NCBI GenBank assembly: GCA_035281845.1
Contig: DATEVL010000082.1
Coordinates: 1-64,000, forward strand
Direction: 5' to 3'
Length of the DNA stretch: 64,000 nt
Origin: DATEVL01 sp035281845
GTDB lineage: Bacteria; Chloroflexota; Anaerolineae; Anaerolineales; E44-bin32
Shown: piece by piece, positions 7,990 to 16,451 of the stretch
How positions within the stretch are numbered: the first letter of the stretch is position 1
Layout: each line of letters opens with the position of its first letter
Translations under genes and position numbers: made by a program
Notes under the pieces: model-generated
Databases searched by the model: none
What the model was told of the DNA's origin: nothing
The model's input: the letters and a program-made list of their open reading frames with translations, nothing else

Positions 7990-8949
7990 TCACCCACGAA
8001 AGAAGTTCGACACGAAGAACCACGCGTTGGCCGGCCGCTCGGCCAGTCGGCGAAGCACGTAGGGGTACCACTCCGTTCCGTAAGGGATGTAAACGCGAAC
8101 CGGGTAACCTTCGGAGGCCAGCGACCGCTGCAAGTCGCTGCGAATCCCATACAGCATCTGGAATTCCATCCCTTGTTTGGGCAAATCCGCCTTGTGCGCC
8201 ATGCTGCGGGCGAAGGCGATGCGACGCGGATCATGCGTGGCGATCGCCACGGGGGCCGGGACCCGTCCATCGGCGGAGGACGATTCACGGCCGCGTCGGA
8301 CCGCCGCTTCGATCATCATCGTGGCCAGTCGATCGTAGTTGTCGTCGACGTCGGCCTTGCGTGGAAACGCCGTTTGTGGGGGTTCTTTGTAGGCCCCTTT
8401 GCAGAGCCGCAATCGAGCCCCCTCGGCGAGCAGGGCGCGTACGTCTTCTTGGCTTCGGTACAGGTAGGCTTGAATGACCAAGCCCACGTTGTCCAGGCCC
8501 TTCGCTCTCAGCGCCCGATAGACGGCCAAGGTGCGGTCAACGGTCGAGGACTCTTCCATGTCGATCCGGATGAAGATCCCGCACTCGGCTGCCTCACGGA
8601 CGACACGGCTCAAGTTCGCGATGCACAGGTCGATATCCACGCCCAGTCCAAGCTGAGACAGCTTCAGGGAGGCGTTCGAGCGTACCCCGGAGCCGCAGAT
8701 CCGATCGAGGATCTTGAGATAATCCCCCGCCGCCGCATGGGCCTCCGCTTCGTTGGTGACGTGCTCTCCCAAATGGTCGAGCGTCGCGGTCAGGCCCTGC
8801 CTTTCGAGGCCCTGAACGGCGCCGATGGCATCGTCCAGAGTTTCGCCGGCGACGAAGCGGGAGGCGGTGCGGCGGGCAAACCGCCATCGAGTGACGGCGT
8901 GACGGGCCCAACCGGCACCGGACAAATAAAGGATCAGGGCTCTTAGCAC
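7990..8949 (-). CDS. Proline dehydrogenase (FAD-dependent, monofunctional)
   Basis: 319 residues, typical of the short monofunctional ProDH of bacteria. A (beta/alpha)8 barrel pattern is visible. SLKLSQLGLGVD, IRIDMEES, LRLCKGAYKEP and EFQMLYGIR occur in order, and the C-terminal YVLRRLAERPAN is the signature helix that contacts proline (RRxxER). It oxidises proline to pyrroline-5-carboxylate and passes electrons to quinone at the membrane. No P5C dehydrogenase gene is adjacent. The chosen GTG start (8949) overlaps the end of the redoxin gene by seven bases. Confidence 0.93.
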   Translation of the reverse strand: MLRALILYLSGAGWARHAVTRWRFARRTASRFVAGETLDDAIGAVQGLERQGLTATLDHLGEHVTNEAEAHAAAGDYLKILDRICGSGVRSNASLKLSQLGLGVDIDLCIANLSRVVREAAECGIFIRIDMEESSTVDRTLAVYRALRAKGLDNVGLVIQAYLYRSQEDVRALLAEGARLRLCKGAYKEPPQTAFPRKADVDDNYDRLATMMIEAAVRRGRESSSADGRVPAPVAIATHDPRRIAFARSMAHKADLPKQGMEFQMLYGIRSDLQRSLASEGYPVRVYIPYGTEWYPYVLRRLAERPANAWFFVSNFFRG

Positions 8950-9971
8950 GGTGCGCTCCCGGGGATCGATGAGGGATCGAGGCAGGCGCGGAACGTGAAA
9001 GCGTAAAGGCTCCAGCCGGGCACGGCGCAGCGCAAGCGCAGCTCGTGCTGCCCGGGGCCGAGACCGTCGGCGATGTCGTAGAGGCGCGGCGAGTCCACCT
9101 GCAACCAGGTCGAGCCCTCGCGATAGAAGAGGTCACGCCCGAAGTGGCCGCCGCTGATGGGCGCATCATCGAGGACGGCCTCGACGGGGACCCCTTCGAG
9201 GGAGGGCGGGGCCTCGACGCCAGGGAACGGGCTCAAGACGGCATGGACCGCCGCTGCGCGGAAGGGGAGGACGACCTCTCCTTGCCCGGACACAAGGCTC
9301 AATCCCTGAGCGTTCAACTGCCACTCGCCGTCGGCGTAGAAAACTCCTTCCGCTCGTTGGTCCGGAAGGGCAAGGACCTTCGCTCGATCCAGTTCGAACG
9401 AACCGTTCCCCAGGGACTCAGCCTGCAGCTCCGGTGTGGACGGAAGGCAGGCGCCGCCTTCGACGAACTCTTCGTTGCCCCTGGCTCCGGTCGGTGGAAG
9501 CGCCACGCCTGACTGGCCGGACTCGATCAAGAGGTCACGGATGGCGTGCTCAGTGCGGGCGTATTCCCCTTCGCCCGCATGACGATACCGTAGGTAGCCG
9601 GCACCATCGACCAGATACATCGATGGCCAGACGTGATTGGCGTAAGCGGTCCAAATGGCCTGATCGTTGTCGAGCGCCACGGGCCAACGGATCCCGAGCC
9701 GGCCGAGGGCTGCCTGCACGTGGTGAGGGTTGCGTTCGAATGGGAATTCCGGGGTGTGCACACCGAGCACGGCCAGGCCCGCCTCCCGGTAGCGCGCATG
9801 CCAATCGCGTAGGGTCGGCAGCGTTCGGAGGCAATTGATGCAGGTGAAGTCCCAGATGTCAACGAGCACGGGCCGCCCGCGCAAGCCAGCCAGAGTTGGC
9901 GGTTCGGGTGCGTTCAGCCAGTCGACGGGGGGAAACTCGGGAGCCCGGACGATCTGTCGGTCGAGCACCAT
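8943..9971 (-). CDS. TlpA/DipZ-like thioredoxin-fold protein with C-terminal beta domain
   Basis: 342 residues. The N-terminal half is a redoxin domain with WDFTCINCLRTLP, giving a CINC redox pair at residues 44 and 47, followed by a conserved VWPSMYLVDGAGYLRYRH segment. The C-terminal half (about 200-340) is beta-rich with aromatic and polar residues and resembles the extra-thioredoxin domain of DipZ proteins, but no membrane CcdA part is present. There is no obvious signal peptide, so it is probably cytoplasmic. It is divergent from the LCP gene and the first gene of the minus-strand string. Confidence 0.82.
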   Translation of the reverse strand: MVLDRQIVRAPEFPPVDWLNAPEPPTLAGLRGRPVLVDIWDFTCINCLRTLPTLRDWHARYREAGLAVLGVHTPEFPFERNPHHVQAALGRLGIRWPVALDNDQAIWTAYANHVWPSMYLVDGAGYLRYRHAGEGEYARTEHAIRDLLIESGQSGVALPPTGARGNEEFVEGGACLPSTPELQAESLGNGSFELDRAKVLALPDQRAEGVFYADGEWQLNAQGLSLVSGQGEVVLPFRAAAVHAVLSPFPGVEAPPSLEGVPVEAVLDDAPISGGHFGRDLFYREGSTWLQVDSPRLYDIADGLGPGQHELRLRCAVPGWSLYAFTFRACLDPSSIPGSAPC

Positions 9972-10020
9972 CGCCGCGATTCTAGCAGGATTTCCTGACG
10001 GGGCGGGGGGCCGAGGCCGA

Positions 10021-10029
10021 TGTTACAAT
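10021..10029 (+). promoter_or_regulatory. Extended -10 promoter of the LCP gene
   Basis: TGTTACAAT (extended -10, TGnTACAAT) ends eight bases before the ATG at 10038. No -35 element or Shine-Dalgarno is visible, so the transcript is predicted to be leaderless. Confidence 0.55.
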
Positions 10030-10037
10030 GCGCGCGT

Positions 10038-10946
10038 ATGTTCGATCCCTCCCCAGGCGACGTTCGGCCGAAGACAGGCAACAGCCTCGCCGTCACAAAG
10101 CCCCATGTTCCTGCCGATCCTGCGCGGAAGCGGCTGCCGGGATTGGCGATCCTCTTGGGCTTGGCGCTGGGGCTGAGCTCCGCCATCTACCTGCTGGCTC
10201 CTTTTCGGACGAACTTGCTGATCCTGGGCGTGGACCGCCGGCCGGAGCAAAGCCCGGCGGCCTCGCGCAGCGATACCCTGATCCTCCTCACCTTCATTCC
10301 GTTGCAGCCCTACGCTGGGATGCTTTCGATTCCCCGCGATCTATGGGTGGAGATACCCGGCTTCGGTCCCAATCGCATCAACGCCGCCGTCTTCTTGGCC
10401 GAGGCGGCACGGCCGGGACACGGCCCGCGGGCGGCGATCGAAACCGTCAGGAGCAACTTTGGCGTCGATGTCGACGCCTATCTGTCGATCGAGTTCTCTG
10501 GATTCGTACGATTCGTCGATGCCCTGGGCGGGGTCGATATCGACCTGGTTTCTGCGACAGGTGGGTACGCCATCGGTCGGCATCATCTCGATGGACCGCA
10601 AGCTCTGGCCTTCGTGCGCGACCGGGAGGGCACGGACGATTTCTTTCGCATGGAACGGGGACAAATCATCGTTCGCTCCCTGATCCAGGCCTCCCTCCGA
10701 CCCAGAACGTGGCCGCGTTGGCCGTTAGCGCTGGCGACGCTGGCCTCCGCAGTCAGGACGGATCTGCCGATTTGGGAGTGGCCGCGGCTCGGTTTGGCTC
10801 TCGTGCGCGCCGGATCGAATGGGGTCGACTGGCGCGTCATCGGGCGCGACATGGTCAACGGTTTCATGACCGACGCCGGAGCACAAGTGCTCCTCCCGGA
10901 CTGGAGTCAAATCAATTCGGTCCTCCTTGGCATGTTTGGTCAGTGA
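10038..10946 (+). CDS. LytR-CpsA-Psr (LCP) family cell-wall glycopolymer transferase
   Basis: 302 residues from ATG 10038. A single transmembrane segment (about residues 36-58) precedes the extracytoplasmic LCP domain. That domain shows LLILGVDRRPEQ, SDTLILLTF, MLSIPRDLWVEIPGFG, RINAAV and VDALGGVDIDL, the ordered signature of LCP phosphotransferases, and VRDREGTDDFFRMERGQ further on. LCP enzymes attach polyprenyl-linked glycopolymers to the cell wall or surface. The start was chosen because an extended -10 lies directly before it; an ATG at 10020 in the same frame falls inside that promoter. It is divergent from the redoxin gene. Confidence 0.92.
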   Translation: MFDPSPGDVRPKTGNSLAVTKPHVPADPARKRLPGLAILLGLALGLSSAIYLLAPFRTNLLILGVDRRPEQSPAASRSDTLILLTFIPLQPYAGMLSIPRDLWVEIPGFGPNRINAAVFLAEAARPGHGPRAAIETVRSNFGVDVDAYLSIEFSGFVRFVDALGGVDIDLVSATGGYAIGRHHLDGPQALAFVRDREGTDDFFRMERGQIIVRSLIQASLRPRTWPRWPLALATLASAVRTDLPIWEWPRLGLALVRAGSNGVDWRVIGRDMVNGFMTDAGAQVLLPDWSQINSVLLGMFGQ

Positions 10947-10992
10947 CCGAGCGAACGAGGCGGCGGCCGTGAGGGGCCGCGGTCGTCACCAT

Positions 10993-11001
10993 TGGTATAA
11001 T
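10993..11001 (+). promoter_or_regulatory. Extended -10 upstream of tRNA-Lys
   Basis: TGGTATAAT at 10993-11001, an ideal extended -10, about 70 bases before the tRNA. A perfect TTGACA occurs at 11027-11032, but no good -10 follows it at the right spacing. Confidence 0.45.
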
Positions 11002-11071
11002 GCCTCGATGCGGCCCATTCGTCTCTTTGACAAGGCAGCTCACTCTTAACAAATCACATGTTGGACCCCAG

Positions 11072-11147
11072 GCCCTCGTAGCTCAACTGGCAGAGCAGCC
11101 GACTCTTAATCGGGAGGTTGAAGGTTCGAGTCCTTCCGGGGGCACCA
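11072..11147 (+). tRNA. tRNA-Lys (anticodon CTT)
   Basis: A full cloverleaf can be drawn. The acceptor stem is GCCCTCG/CGGGGGC (11072-11078 with 11137-11143, one T-G pair). The D arm is GCTC/GAGC, the T arm is GAAGG-TTCGAGT-CCTTC and the anticodon loop is CTCTTAA with CTT at 11105-11107. The discriminator is A and CCA is encoded (11145-11147). The first anticodon-stem pair (27-43) is a G-G mismatch. Confidence 0.95.
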
Positions 11148-11155
11148 TCAAGGCA

Positions 11156-11186
11156 GAAACCGGGTTTCTTCAAGAAACCCGGTTTC
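11156..11186 (+). terminator. 15-bp hairpin downstream of tRNA-Lys
   Basis: GAAACCGGGTTTCTT (11156-11170), one-base centre, then its exact complement (11172-11186). It begins nine bases after the tRNA CCA. No T-run follows, so termination is inferred from position and stem strength. Confidence 0.65.
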
Positions 11187-11199
11187 GATTCGGCTCGAC

Positions 11200-11227
11200 A
11201 AACGAAAACAGCCGCCTCCGAGGCGGC
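11200..11227 (-). terminator. Rho-independent terminator of the small gene 11250-11480
   Basis: On the minus strand GCCGCCT-CGG-AGGCGGC (11227-11211) is followed by TGTTTTCGTTTG (11210 down), a stem-loop with a T-rich tail, 22 bases after the gene's stop. Confidence 0.7.
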
Positions 11228-11249
11228 CGTCATTTCTCGGGTCGAAGTC

Positions 11250-11480
11250 TTAATGGGCGGGGCGGGCTAACTCGGCCGGTCTTCCTTGTGGAAGGCGGCG
11301 CGCTTTCTCCTCGGACTCGGCCAGACATCGGGACAGCCAGAGCCAGGCAACCAGGTTCTCTGGATGCTCCTTGACGATCCACGCAAGAGCGGACCGACCC
11401 TTCATTCGCTCCTCAGTCCGCCAGCGCCCCGCCGCTTCTTGGATCGCGTGTTCCACTCGACTTCCTGTCCTTGATGCCAT
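11250..11480 (-). CDS. Small TPR-like protein (76 aa)
   Basis: The segment HPENLVAWLWLSRCLAESEE resembles the start of a tetratricopeptide unit as found in Chloroflexota proteins where such units are followed by more repeats. Here only one unit is present and the protein ends soon after, so it is either a single-repeat small protein or a fragment of a longer TPR gene. It has its own terminator (11200-11227), which favours a real expressed gene. Function unknown. Confidence 0.5.
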   Translation of the reverse strand: MASRTGSRVEHAIQEAAGRWRTEERMKGRSALAWIVKEHPENLVAWLWLSRCLAESEEKARRLPQGRPAELARPAH

Positions 11481-11703
11481 TCCGTTGTCTCCGGTCGTCA
11501 GGCGTTTCTTGCTGAAACCGTAGCACAGAACCCCGCCTGAGGCGTCTTACAGGATGCCTACACCGCTTGAATTCACGCCCGAAGGGGCGGAACGCGGGTT
11601 GGCGGCCGGCCAAATGCAAGGCTCCTGAAAGGTGGAAGCCGGGCTAGGGCAGGGATTCGTTCACCTTTCGGATACCTACGCTCGTTGCGCGTTCCGCCGC
11701 GTA

Positions 11704-11712
11704 TGGTAAACT
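11704..11712 (+). promoter_or_regulatory. Putative extended -10 for the response regulator
   Basis: TGGTAAACT (TGnTAAACT) lies 30 bases before the ATG at 11743, which has an AGGAGG-like Shine-Dalgarno (CAGGAGGATTGG). Confidence 0.4.
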
Positions 11713-11742
11713 GCGAGACTGGCCTTCCGCCAGGAGGATTGG

Positions 11743-12129
11743 ATGGAGCCGCAGGCGAAGCGAGTCGTCTGCATCGAAGACGAGCCCGAGATGATCGACC
11801 TGGTGCGGCTCATCCTCGGCCGCAAGGGGTTCGAAGTCATTGGGGCCAACGGGGGCGTCGAAGGTCTGGACGCGGTTCGTCGGGAAAAACCGGACCTGGT
11901 GCTGCTCGACCTGATGATGCCCGACATGGACGGCTGGGAGGTCTACCAGCAGATCAAGGCCGATCCGGCGCTGCGCGACATCCCGGTCGTCGTCGTCACG
12001 GCCAAAGCCCAATCGATCGACAAAGTCCTCGGCCTGCACATCGCCAAGGTCGACGACTACATCACCAAACCATTCGGACCGCAGGAGCTGCTGGAAAGCG
12101 TCGCCAAGATCCTCGGCGAAACCGAGTGA
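11743..12129 (+). CDS. Single-domain response regulator (CheY-like)
   Basis: 128 residues, a receiver domain only. The acidic pair is in CIEDEPEM (about residues 11-14). The phosphoacceptor Asp is in LVLLDLMMPDMDGWEV, and the conserved Thr and Lys are in VVVVTAK and DYITKPF. No output domain is present, so it must act by protein-protein contact with a kinase or effector not visible here. AGGAGG ribosome-binding site immediately upstream. Followed by DUF192 and LysM/M23 genes on the same strand at short spacing, which may be co-transcribed. Confidence 0.93.
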   Translation: MEPQAKRVVCIEDEPEMIDLVRLILGRKGFEVIGANGGVEGLDAVRREKPDLVLLDLMMPDMDGWEVYQQIKADPALRDIPVVVVTAKAQSIDKVLGLHIAKVDDYITKPFGPQELLESVAKILGETE

Positions 12130-12196
12130 CCGCAGAAGCGTTGGAGTCAGGCTCATGGGGCGGCGAGGGCCGCCCCATTTTCGTGTGAGTTGGGGG

Positions 12197-12574
12197 ATGC
12201 CGCGCTGGGTCGTCGTCCGCAATCGAAGCCGAAACGGGCTGACCGTCGCCCGGGCGCGTTGGTGCTCGAGTTTCCTCTGCAAGCTGCGCGGCCTGAGTTT
12301 GCGCCGCTCGCTCCCCTCGGAAACTGGACTCATGCTCGTCGAAAGCCGCGACGGCAGGTGGACGACGTCTATCCACATGTTCGGCATGCTCTTCGCCATC
12401 GGAGTGGTGTGGGTCGACGGGCAGGGGACGGTCGTCGACACCCGCCGGGCCTCCCCCTGGGGCGTCTATCTGCCCGCGGCGCCGGCCCGCTTCACACTCG
12501 AAGGGTCACCAGAGATCCTGGACCGGGCGGCGGTGGGTGAGGTTCTCGAGTTCACTGAGGAGACACATGGCTAG
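12197..12574 (+). CDS. DUF192 family protein
   Basis: 125 residues from the ATG at 12197; an in-frame start at 12155 would add 14 residues unlike the family. ARARWCSSFLCKLRGLSLR and IHMFGMLFAIGVVWVDG match the two conserved DUF192 blocks, with histidine and aromatic residues typical of the small beta-barrel fold. DUF192 proteins are usually exported or lipoproteins in other groups; no signal peptide is seen here. Its end overlaps the start of the peptidase gene by eight bases, so the pair is translationally coupled. Function unknown. Confidence 0.8.
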   Translation: MPRWVVVRNRSRNGLTVARARWCSSFLCKLRGLSLRRSLPSETGLMLVESRDGRWTTSIHMFGMLFAIGVVWVDGQGTVVDTRRASPWGVYLPAAPARFTLEGSPEILDRAAVGEVLEFTEETHG

Positions 12575-13955
12575 CCGGCTGGTGATGGCGGTGGCGTTTG
12601 CCAGCCTGCTCGTGACGCCCTTTCCAGTAGCGGCGCAGGAAGATGGCCCCGTCTACATCGTTGAGGAAGGCGACACCCTGATAGGGATCGCCACAAGGTT
12701 CGGGACAACCGTAGAGGATCTGGCAGCGGCGAATGGCCTGGCCGATCCGTCGGCGATCTTCCCCGGGATGCGGTTGGTGCTGCCCGGGTTCGAGGGTATC
12801 AGCGGCGTCCTCGAGACCAGACCAGTGGATCTGGGGGAGAACCTGGTCAGCCTGGGCTTGAAGCACCACACACCGCCCGAGAGCTTGGCGCGGCTCAATC
12901 GCATCGCCAATCCGTCGCGCTTATATGTCGGTCAGCCGTTCATTGTCCCGGTCGAGCAGGGCGAGGATCAGCCCTTGAACGTCACCCTTGTCCAACCACC
13001 CCCGGGGACCTCCGCGCTGGAGATGGCCGTCCAGGTCGGGGCCAACCCGTGGATCCTCGACGGCCTGAACGGAGCGAGCTCACGACTTTGGCTGTCGGCG
13101 GACGAGCCGCTCTTCGTCCCAGGCGGCGACGAATTGCCGCGTGCGTTACCCGCCTCGATAGGCTCGGTGTCTATCGAGCCCGAACAACCCGGGCAAGGTC
13201 ACACTGCGATCTTGAGCGCGGACCTCTTCGAGGACGGAACCCTGGCTGGAAACCTCGGCAACCGGCAGCTCAATTTCGAACCTGAGCCGGAGGATTCCCT
13301 GAAGCGGGTGGCCCTGCAGGGGATCCACGCCCTGGCAGAACCGGGGCTGGTGGACCTGACTCTCACGTACACGCCTTCCGGCGAAGGGGCGCCCTTCACC
13401 TTCATGCAGCCGGTCCGCATCCGGGAAGAGGATTACCCCCGGGAAGCATTGACCGTGCCAACGGAGACGCTCGACCCGGCCAATACTGTCCCCGAGGATC
13501 AGCAGGTGGCGGCCTTGCTCGCGCCGGTGACCCCGGAGAAGATGTGGGATGGTCCGTTCCTGTTTCCGGCGGACTATCACGAGACCTTCCCGTCACAGTT
13601 CGGAAGCCGAAGAAACTACAACGGCACCGGATGGAACTCCTACCATACCGGGCTGGACCTCTATGGCAGCACGGACACCGAGATCCACGCCCCGGCCCCC
13701 GGCGTGGTCGTATTCGCCGGCCCGTTAACCGTGCGCGGTAACACGACCTACATCGATCATGGCTGGGGCGTCTATTCGGGGTACTTTCACCAGTCGGAGA
13801 TCTTCGTCCAACCGGGAGATCCGGTCGAGCCTGGGGACCTGATCGGGATGGTCGGAGGGACGGGACGCGTGACCGGGGCGCATCTCCATTGGGAGATCTG
13901 GGTGGGCGGGGTCCCGGTGCAGCCGCTGGATTGGACGGAGACGTCCCTGCCGTGA
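12567..13955 (+). CDS. LysM-domain M23-family murein endopeptidase
   Basis: 462 residues from ATG 12567 (GAGGAGA ribosome-binding site). The N-terminal signal peptide ends about residue 24 (PVAAQ). LysM domain 1 (YIVEEGDTLIGIATRFG) is followed by a second weaker LysM-like unit (LGENLVSLGLKHHTPPESLA), a beta-rich middle and a C-terminal M23 peptidase domain. Zinc motifs are visible: HTGLDLYG, and HLHWEIW near the end. The protein is secreted and binds and probably cleaves peptidoglycan crosslinks. Overlaps DUF192 and is convergent with the DUF2007 gene. Confidence 0.93.
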   Translation: MASRLVMAVAFASLLVTPFPVAAQEDGPVYIVEEGDTLIGIATRFGTTVEDLAAANGLADPSAIFPGMRLVLPGFEGISGVLETRPVDLGENLVSLGLKHHTPPESLARLNRIANPSRLYVGQPFIVPVEQGEDQPLNVTLVQPPPGTSALEMAVQVGANPWILDGLNGASSRLWLSADEPLFVPGGDELPRALPASIGSVSIEPEQPGQGHTAILSADLFEDGTLAGNLGNRQLNFEPEPEDSLKRVALQGIHALAEPGLVDLTLTYTPSGEGAPFTFMQPVRIREEDYPREALTVPTETLDPANTVPEDQQVAALLAPVTPEKMWDGPFLFPADYHETFPSQFGSRRNYNGTGWNSYHTGLDLYGSTDTEIHAPAPGVVVFAGPLTVRGNTTYIDHGWGVYSGYFHQSEIFVQPGDPVEPGDLIGMVGGTGRVTGAHLHWEIWVGGVPVQPLDWTETSLP

Positions 13956-13972
13956 TCGGCCGAGGACGGAGC

Positions 13973-14215
13973 CTACTCCTGCCCTGCGCGGTACTCTTCC
14001 AATACCTTACGCGCTTCGGCCACGCGGTCCGACGTCACCAGAAGCTCCACCTGCCCAAACGCGCCGACACCGACGGAGTAGATCGATCCGGCGGCCTCCT
14101 GCGATAACATCGCCGGGATTCCATTCGCTTCGAGCAGCCCGCGCAGGACTTCCGCTTCGGCCCGGCTCAGGTCGCTGGCGATACTGACCAACGGGGCATT
14201 CTCGCCTGAAGTCAT
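13973..14215 (-). CDS. DUF2007-family small signal-transducing-like protein
   Basis: 80 residues from the ATG at 14215. LVSIASDLSRAEAEVLRGLLEANGIPAML and the later QVELLVTSDRVAEARKVLEEY give the ferredoxin-like alternation of DUF2007 (putative prokaryotic signal transducer) proteins. An in-frame ATG at 14257 exists but would overlap the divergent promoter. Ends 18 bases from the peptidase stop. Function unknown. Confidence 0.7.
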   Translation of the reverse strand: MTSGENAPLVSIASDLSRAEAEVLRGLLEANGIPAMLSQEAAGSIYSVGVGAFGQVELLVTSDRVAEARKVLEEYRAGQE

Positions 14216-14224
14216 GGCCTGTAG

Positions 14225-14230
14225 TATAAT
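14225..14230 (+). promoter_or_regulatory. -10 element (TATAAT) of the 529-aa gene
   Basis: Perfect TATAAT, 36 bases before the TTG start at 14267. No clear -35. Confidence 0.45.
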
Positions 14231-14266
14231 GCCCGCCCGCATCCGTACGCATCGCACGGCTTACCT

Positions 14267-15856
14267 TTGACCCCCGAGCTCGCACGCCCAATCGATTGGA
14301 TTCGATTCGAGGTCGAAGACCGCGACCTGGAGGTGATCACCAACCTCCTGCTGGAGCGCGAAGTTCCCCTCACGACGGAGGAGATGTCTCACGCCGTCGT
14401 GGAACGAAGGCTGGCGCAGCAGGAAGCCATCTTCGCCGCGGGTGCTGCACCGGGGGCGCCCTACTTGCCTCGAGAGAGATACCCTGTCGGGGCCTCGGTC
14501 TTCTTCCCTGCCCTCGACGGCGCCGCCGGAGTCGTAGTCGCGGAGCGTGATGGGGTCAATCCTGATCTGGGATCTTTCAAAGTGATTCGCGTTCGATTCG
14601 GCCAGAACGGAGAGACGCGAGAGTTCGTCTCAGGCCTGGCGGACCACCGGCTGAACCACGTGGCCGAGGCGCCGCCGCCATCGGATGGCGCCGATGAGAT
14701 CGAAGGTGTGCTGCAGCGGCATGGTCGAAGGATCGAAGAAGCTCTGGAACGACGCCTCAGCGAAACGCGTGAGATCGTTCGCATCGCCGGCCGCTGGTTC
14801 CCCTCCGCCTTGCTGGCGGAGATCCACCAGGGACACCTCAATCTGGCGGAAGCCGTGCTCGATGTCAGCGGAGGGGGGCCGCTGCCGACCCCGGAGCTGC
14901 TGACTCACGTCGATCTCCCGGAGTCTTTCGATCCGGCTCTGGCGCAATTCTCGCTGGATTACGCCCTGCAGCAGGACGATCGTTTCGATGAGGTCGGGCC
15001 GGCCGGCCTGGTGTTATGGTACCTGCGTCGTCTGGAGCCGCCGGATGTCCTTTCCACTCCGGCGCGCCTCGAACCTGTAGCCGCCGAGGAAAGCCGCGTC
15101 GGCCTGACCCCGGAGCTGCTTTCCCTCGAGGCAAGTCTGGATGACGAGCACTCTCCCCTTCCGGTTCCGGACGAGGCGCCGCAGGAAGTCGTCCTCCCGC
15201 TGCTTTTTCCACACTGGCGCGCCGGGACGCTTCCGCTCTCCGCCCGCCTTCGGCCCCTGTTCCCGACGGCCTATGAAGCGCCCCGCATCCGTTTCATCCT
15301 GGTCGATGGCCACAGCGGCGACCGTTTTCCCGGATGGGTCGTACGCGGTCCGCGCTACGTCTTCGGTCTGGCCGATTGGTACCGGCGCTACGAGGTCCCG
15401 GCCGGAGGGTTGATCAGAGTGCGGCGCGGAGAGGCGCCGGGAGAGGTCATCGTGGCTGCGGCGGAACGGCGGCGTCGCAACGAATGGATCCGCACGGCCA
15501 TGGTGCGCCCGGACGGCTCGATCGGCTTCACGATGTTGAGGCAGCCGGTCGGCACGTCCTATGAGGAACGCATGATCGTCGGAGTGACGGATCCGCAGGC
15601 GCTTGATGCCGCCTGGCTGAATCGGCGACTGCGCAAGGAGCCGCTCGAGCGTCTCGTGCAGGACGTGTTCCTCGAACTGGCGAAGCTCAACCCCCAGAGC
15701 GCGGTCCACGCCGAAGCGTTGTATTCGGGCGTCAATGTCCTGGCGCGGACTCCGCCGGCGGCCGTATTCACACAGCTGCAGAAGCGCCGCGTCTACCAGT
15801 ACGTCGGCGACCTCTACTGGCGGTGGGCCGAGGGGTTGGAGGCCGCCTCCTCGTGA
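14267..15856 (+). CDS. Uncharacterised 529-residue protein
   Basis: Begins at TTG 14267. I recognise no domain. The protein is soluble-looking, without signal peptide or membrane helices. It has an acidic N-terminal helix region (DWIRFEVEDRDLEVITNLL), a beta-rich section around residues 70-125 (YPVGASVFFPALDGAAGVVV) that looks like an SH3/KOW-type barrel, helical middle parts, and a second beta domain (RFILVDGHSGDRFPGWVV). Its stop overlaps the start of the next gene (GTGA), so the two are probably made together. Probably conserved in related bacteria. Confidence 0.6.
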   Translation: MTPELARPIDWIRFEVEDRDLEVITNLLLEREVPLTTEEMSHAVVERRLAQQEAIFAAGAAPGAPYLPRERYPVGASVFFPALDGAAGVVVAERDGVNPDLGSFKVIRVRFGQNGETREFVSGLADHRLNHVAEAPPPSDGADEIEGVLQRHGRRIEEALERRLSETREIVRIAGRWFPSALLAEIHQGHLNLAEAVLDVSGGGPLPTPELLTHVDLPESFDPALAQFSLDYALQQDDRFDEVGPAGLVLWYLRRLEPPDVLSTPARLEPVAAEESRVGLTPELLSLEASLDDEHSPLPVPDEAPQEVVLPLLFPHWRAGTLPLSARLRPLFPTAYEAPRIRFILVDGHSGDRFPGWVVRGPRYVFGLADWYRRYEVPAGGLIRVRRGEAPGEVIVAAAERRRRNEWIRTAMVRPDGSIGFTMLRQPVGTSYEERMIVGVTDPQALDAAWLNRRLRKEPLERLVQDVFLELAKLNPQSAVHAEALYSGVNVLARTPPAAVFTQLQKRRVYQYVGDLYWRWAEGLEAASS

Positions 15857-16296
15857 GCTTTCCCACCGCGCCGCACGGCCTGCTCCGCCCGAGCCTCGAA
15901 ACGAAGTTCCATATCGACTACGATTGGTGGCAGCGAGCCGACCGGGATCTGGAAGTCTTCCTGCAGGACTATCTTTGCCCGGAGCATCGGGCGGAGTTGG
16001 CGGAGATCGAGGGCGACCTGATCTTCGATCACGTCGATCCGGATACAGGCGAAGTCCGCCAGATTGGGGGAATGCAACAGATCCTGATGACCCACTGCGC
16101 CCGGCAGCCGGGATACATCGATCCACAGAGCAGCCTGGTCGACGCCGTTTTCCGGCTCCTGCTCGCCTCCGGGAACACCCCCATCTCCTCCAGCGAGCTG
16201 GGCCAGCGTCTCAGCCGTCCGTCCCAGACGATTCTCCGAACGCTCTCGGCCCCGCGAGTCTACAAGGGCATCCGCCCGATCCTCGAGGGCGGCTGA
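15853..16296 (+). CDS. Uncharacterised 147-residue protein with winged-helix-like C-terminus
   Basis: GTG start at 15853 overlaps the stop of the 529-residue gene. ETKFHIDYDWWQRADRDLE and the acidic block LAEIEGDLIFDHVDPDTGEV are distinctive. The last 60 residues (SLVDAVFRLLLASGNTPISSSELGQRL...TILRTLSAPRVYKGIRPI) look like a helix-turn-helix/winged-helix unit, suggesting nucleic-acid binding. I do not recognise the family. Partner of the preceding gene by overlap. Confidence 0.6.
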   Translation: MSFPTAPHGLLRPSLETKFHIDYDWWQRADRDLEVFLQDYLCPEHRAELAEIEGDLIFDHVDPDTGEVRQIGGMQQILMTHCARQPGYIDPQSSLVDAVFRLLLASGNTPISSSELGQRLSRPSQTILRTLSAPRVYKGIRPILEGG

Positions 16297-16298
16297 CA

Positions 16299-16358
16299 AG
16301 TCGTTAGTCATCAGTGACCAGTCATCAGTCACCAGTCGTCAGTGACCGGTCGTCAGCT
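16299..16358. repeat. Degenerate 7-bp tandem repeats
   Basis: The stretch splits into heptamers CATCAGT, GACCAGT, CATCAGT, CACCAGT, CGTCAGT, GACCGGT, CGTCAGC. A second short run (ctgacca, ccgacca, ctgtttg) lies at about 16434-16454, just before the tRNA-Arg promoter. Confidence 0.8.
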
Positions 16359-16451
16359 ATCGGGCATTGGCATTGGGGGAATAGTGGGTGGCTCAAGGGA
16401 TCGGTGCCGGCCCGGGATCTCGATCCGCGACGACTGACCACCGACCACTGT

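Noticed and set aside
7486..8946. Long + strand open frame opposite the SDR and proline dehydrogenase genes
   Set aside because: It is antisense to two clearly recognised proteins, has no domain pattern and is an effect of high GC content on the complementary frame.
11027..11032. TTGACA as the main tRNA-Lys promoter -35
   Set aside because: No acceptable -10 occurs 15-19 bases downstream, whereas a perfect extended -10 lies just upstream of it.
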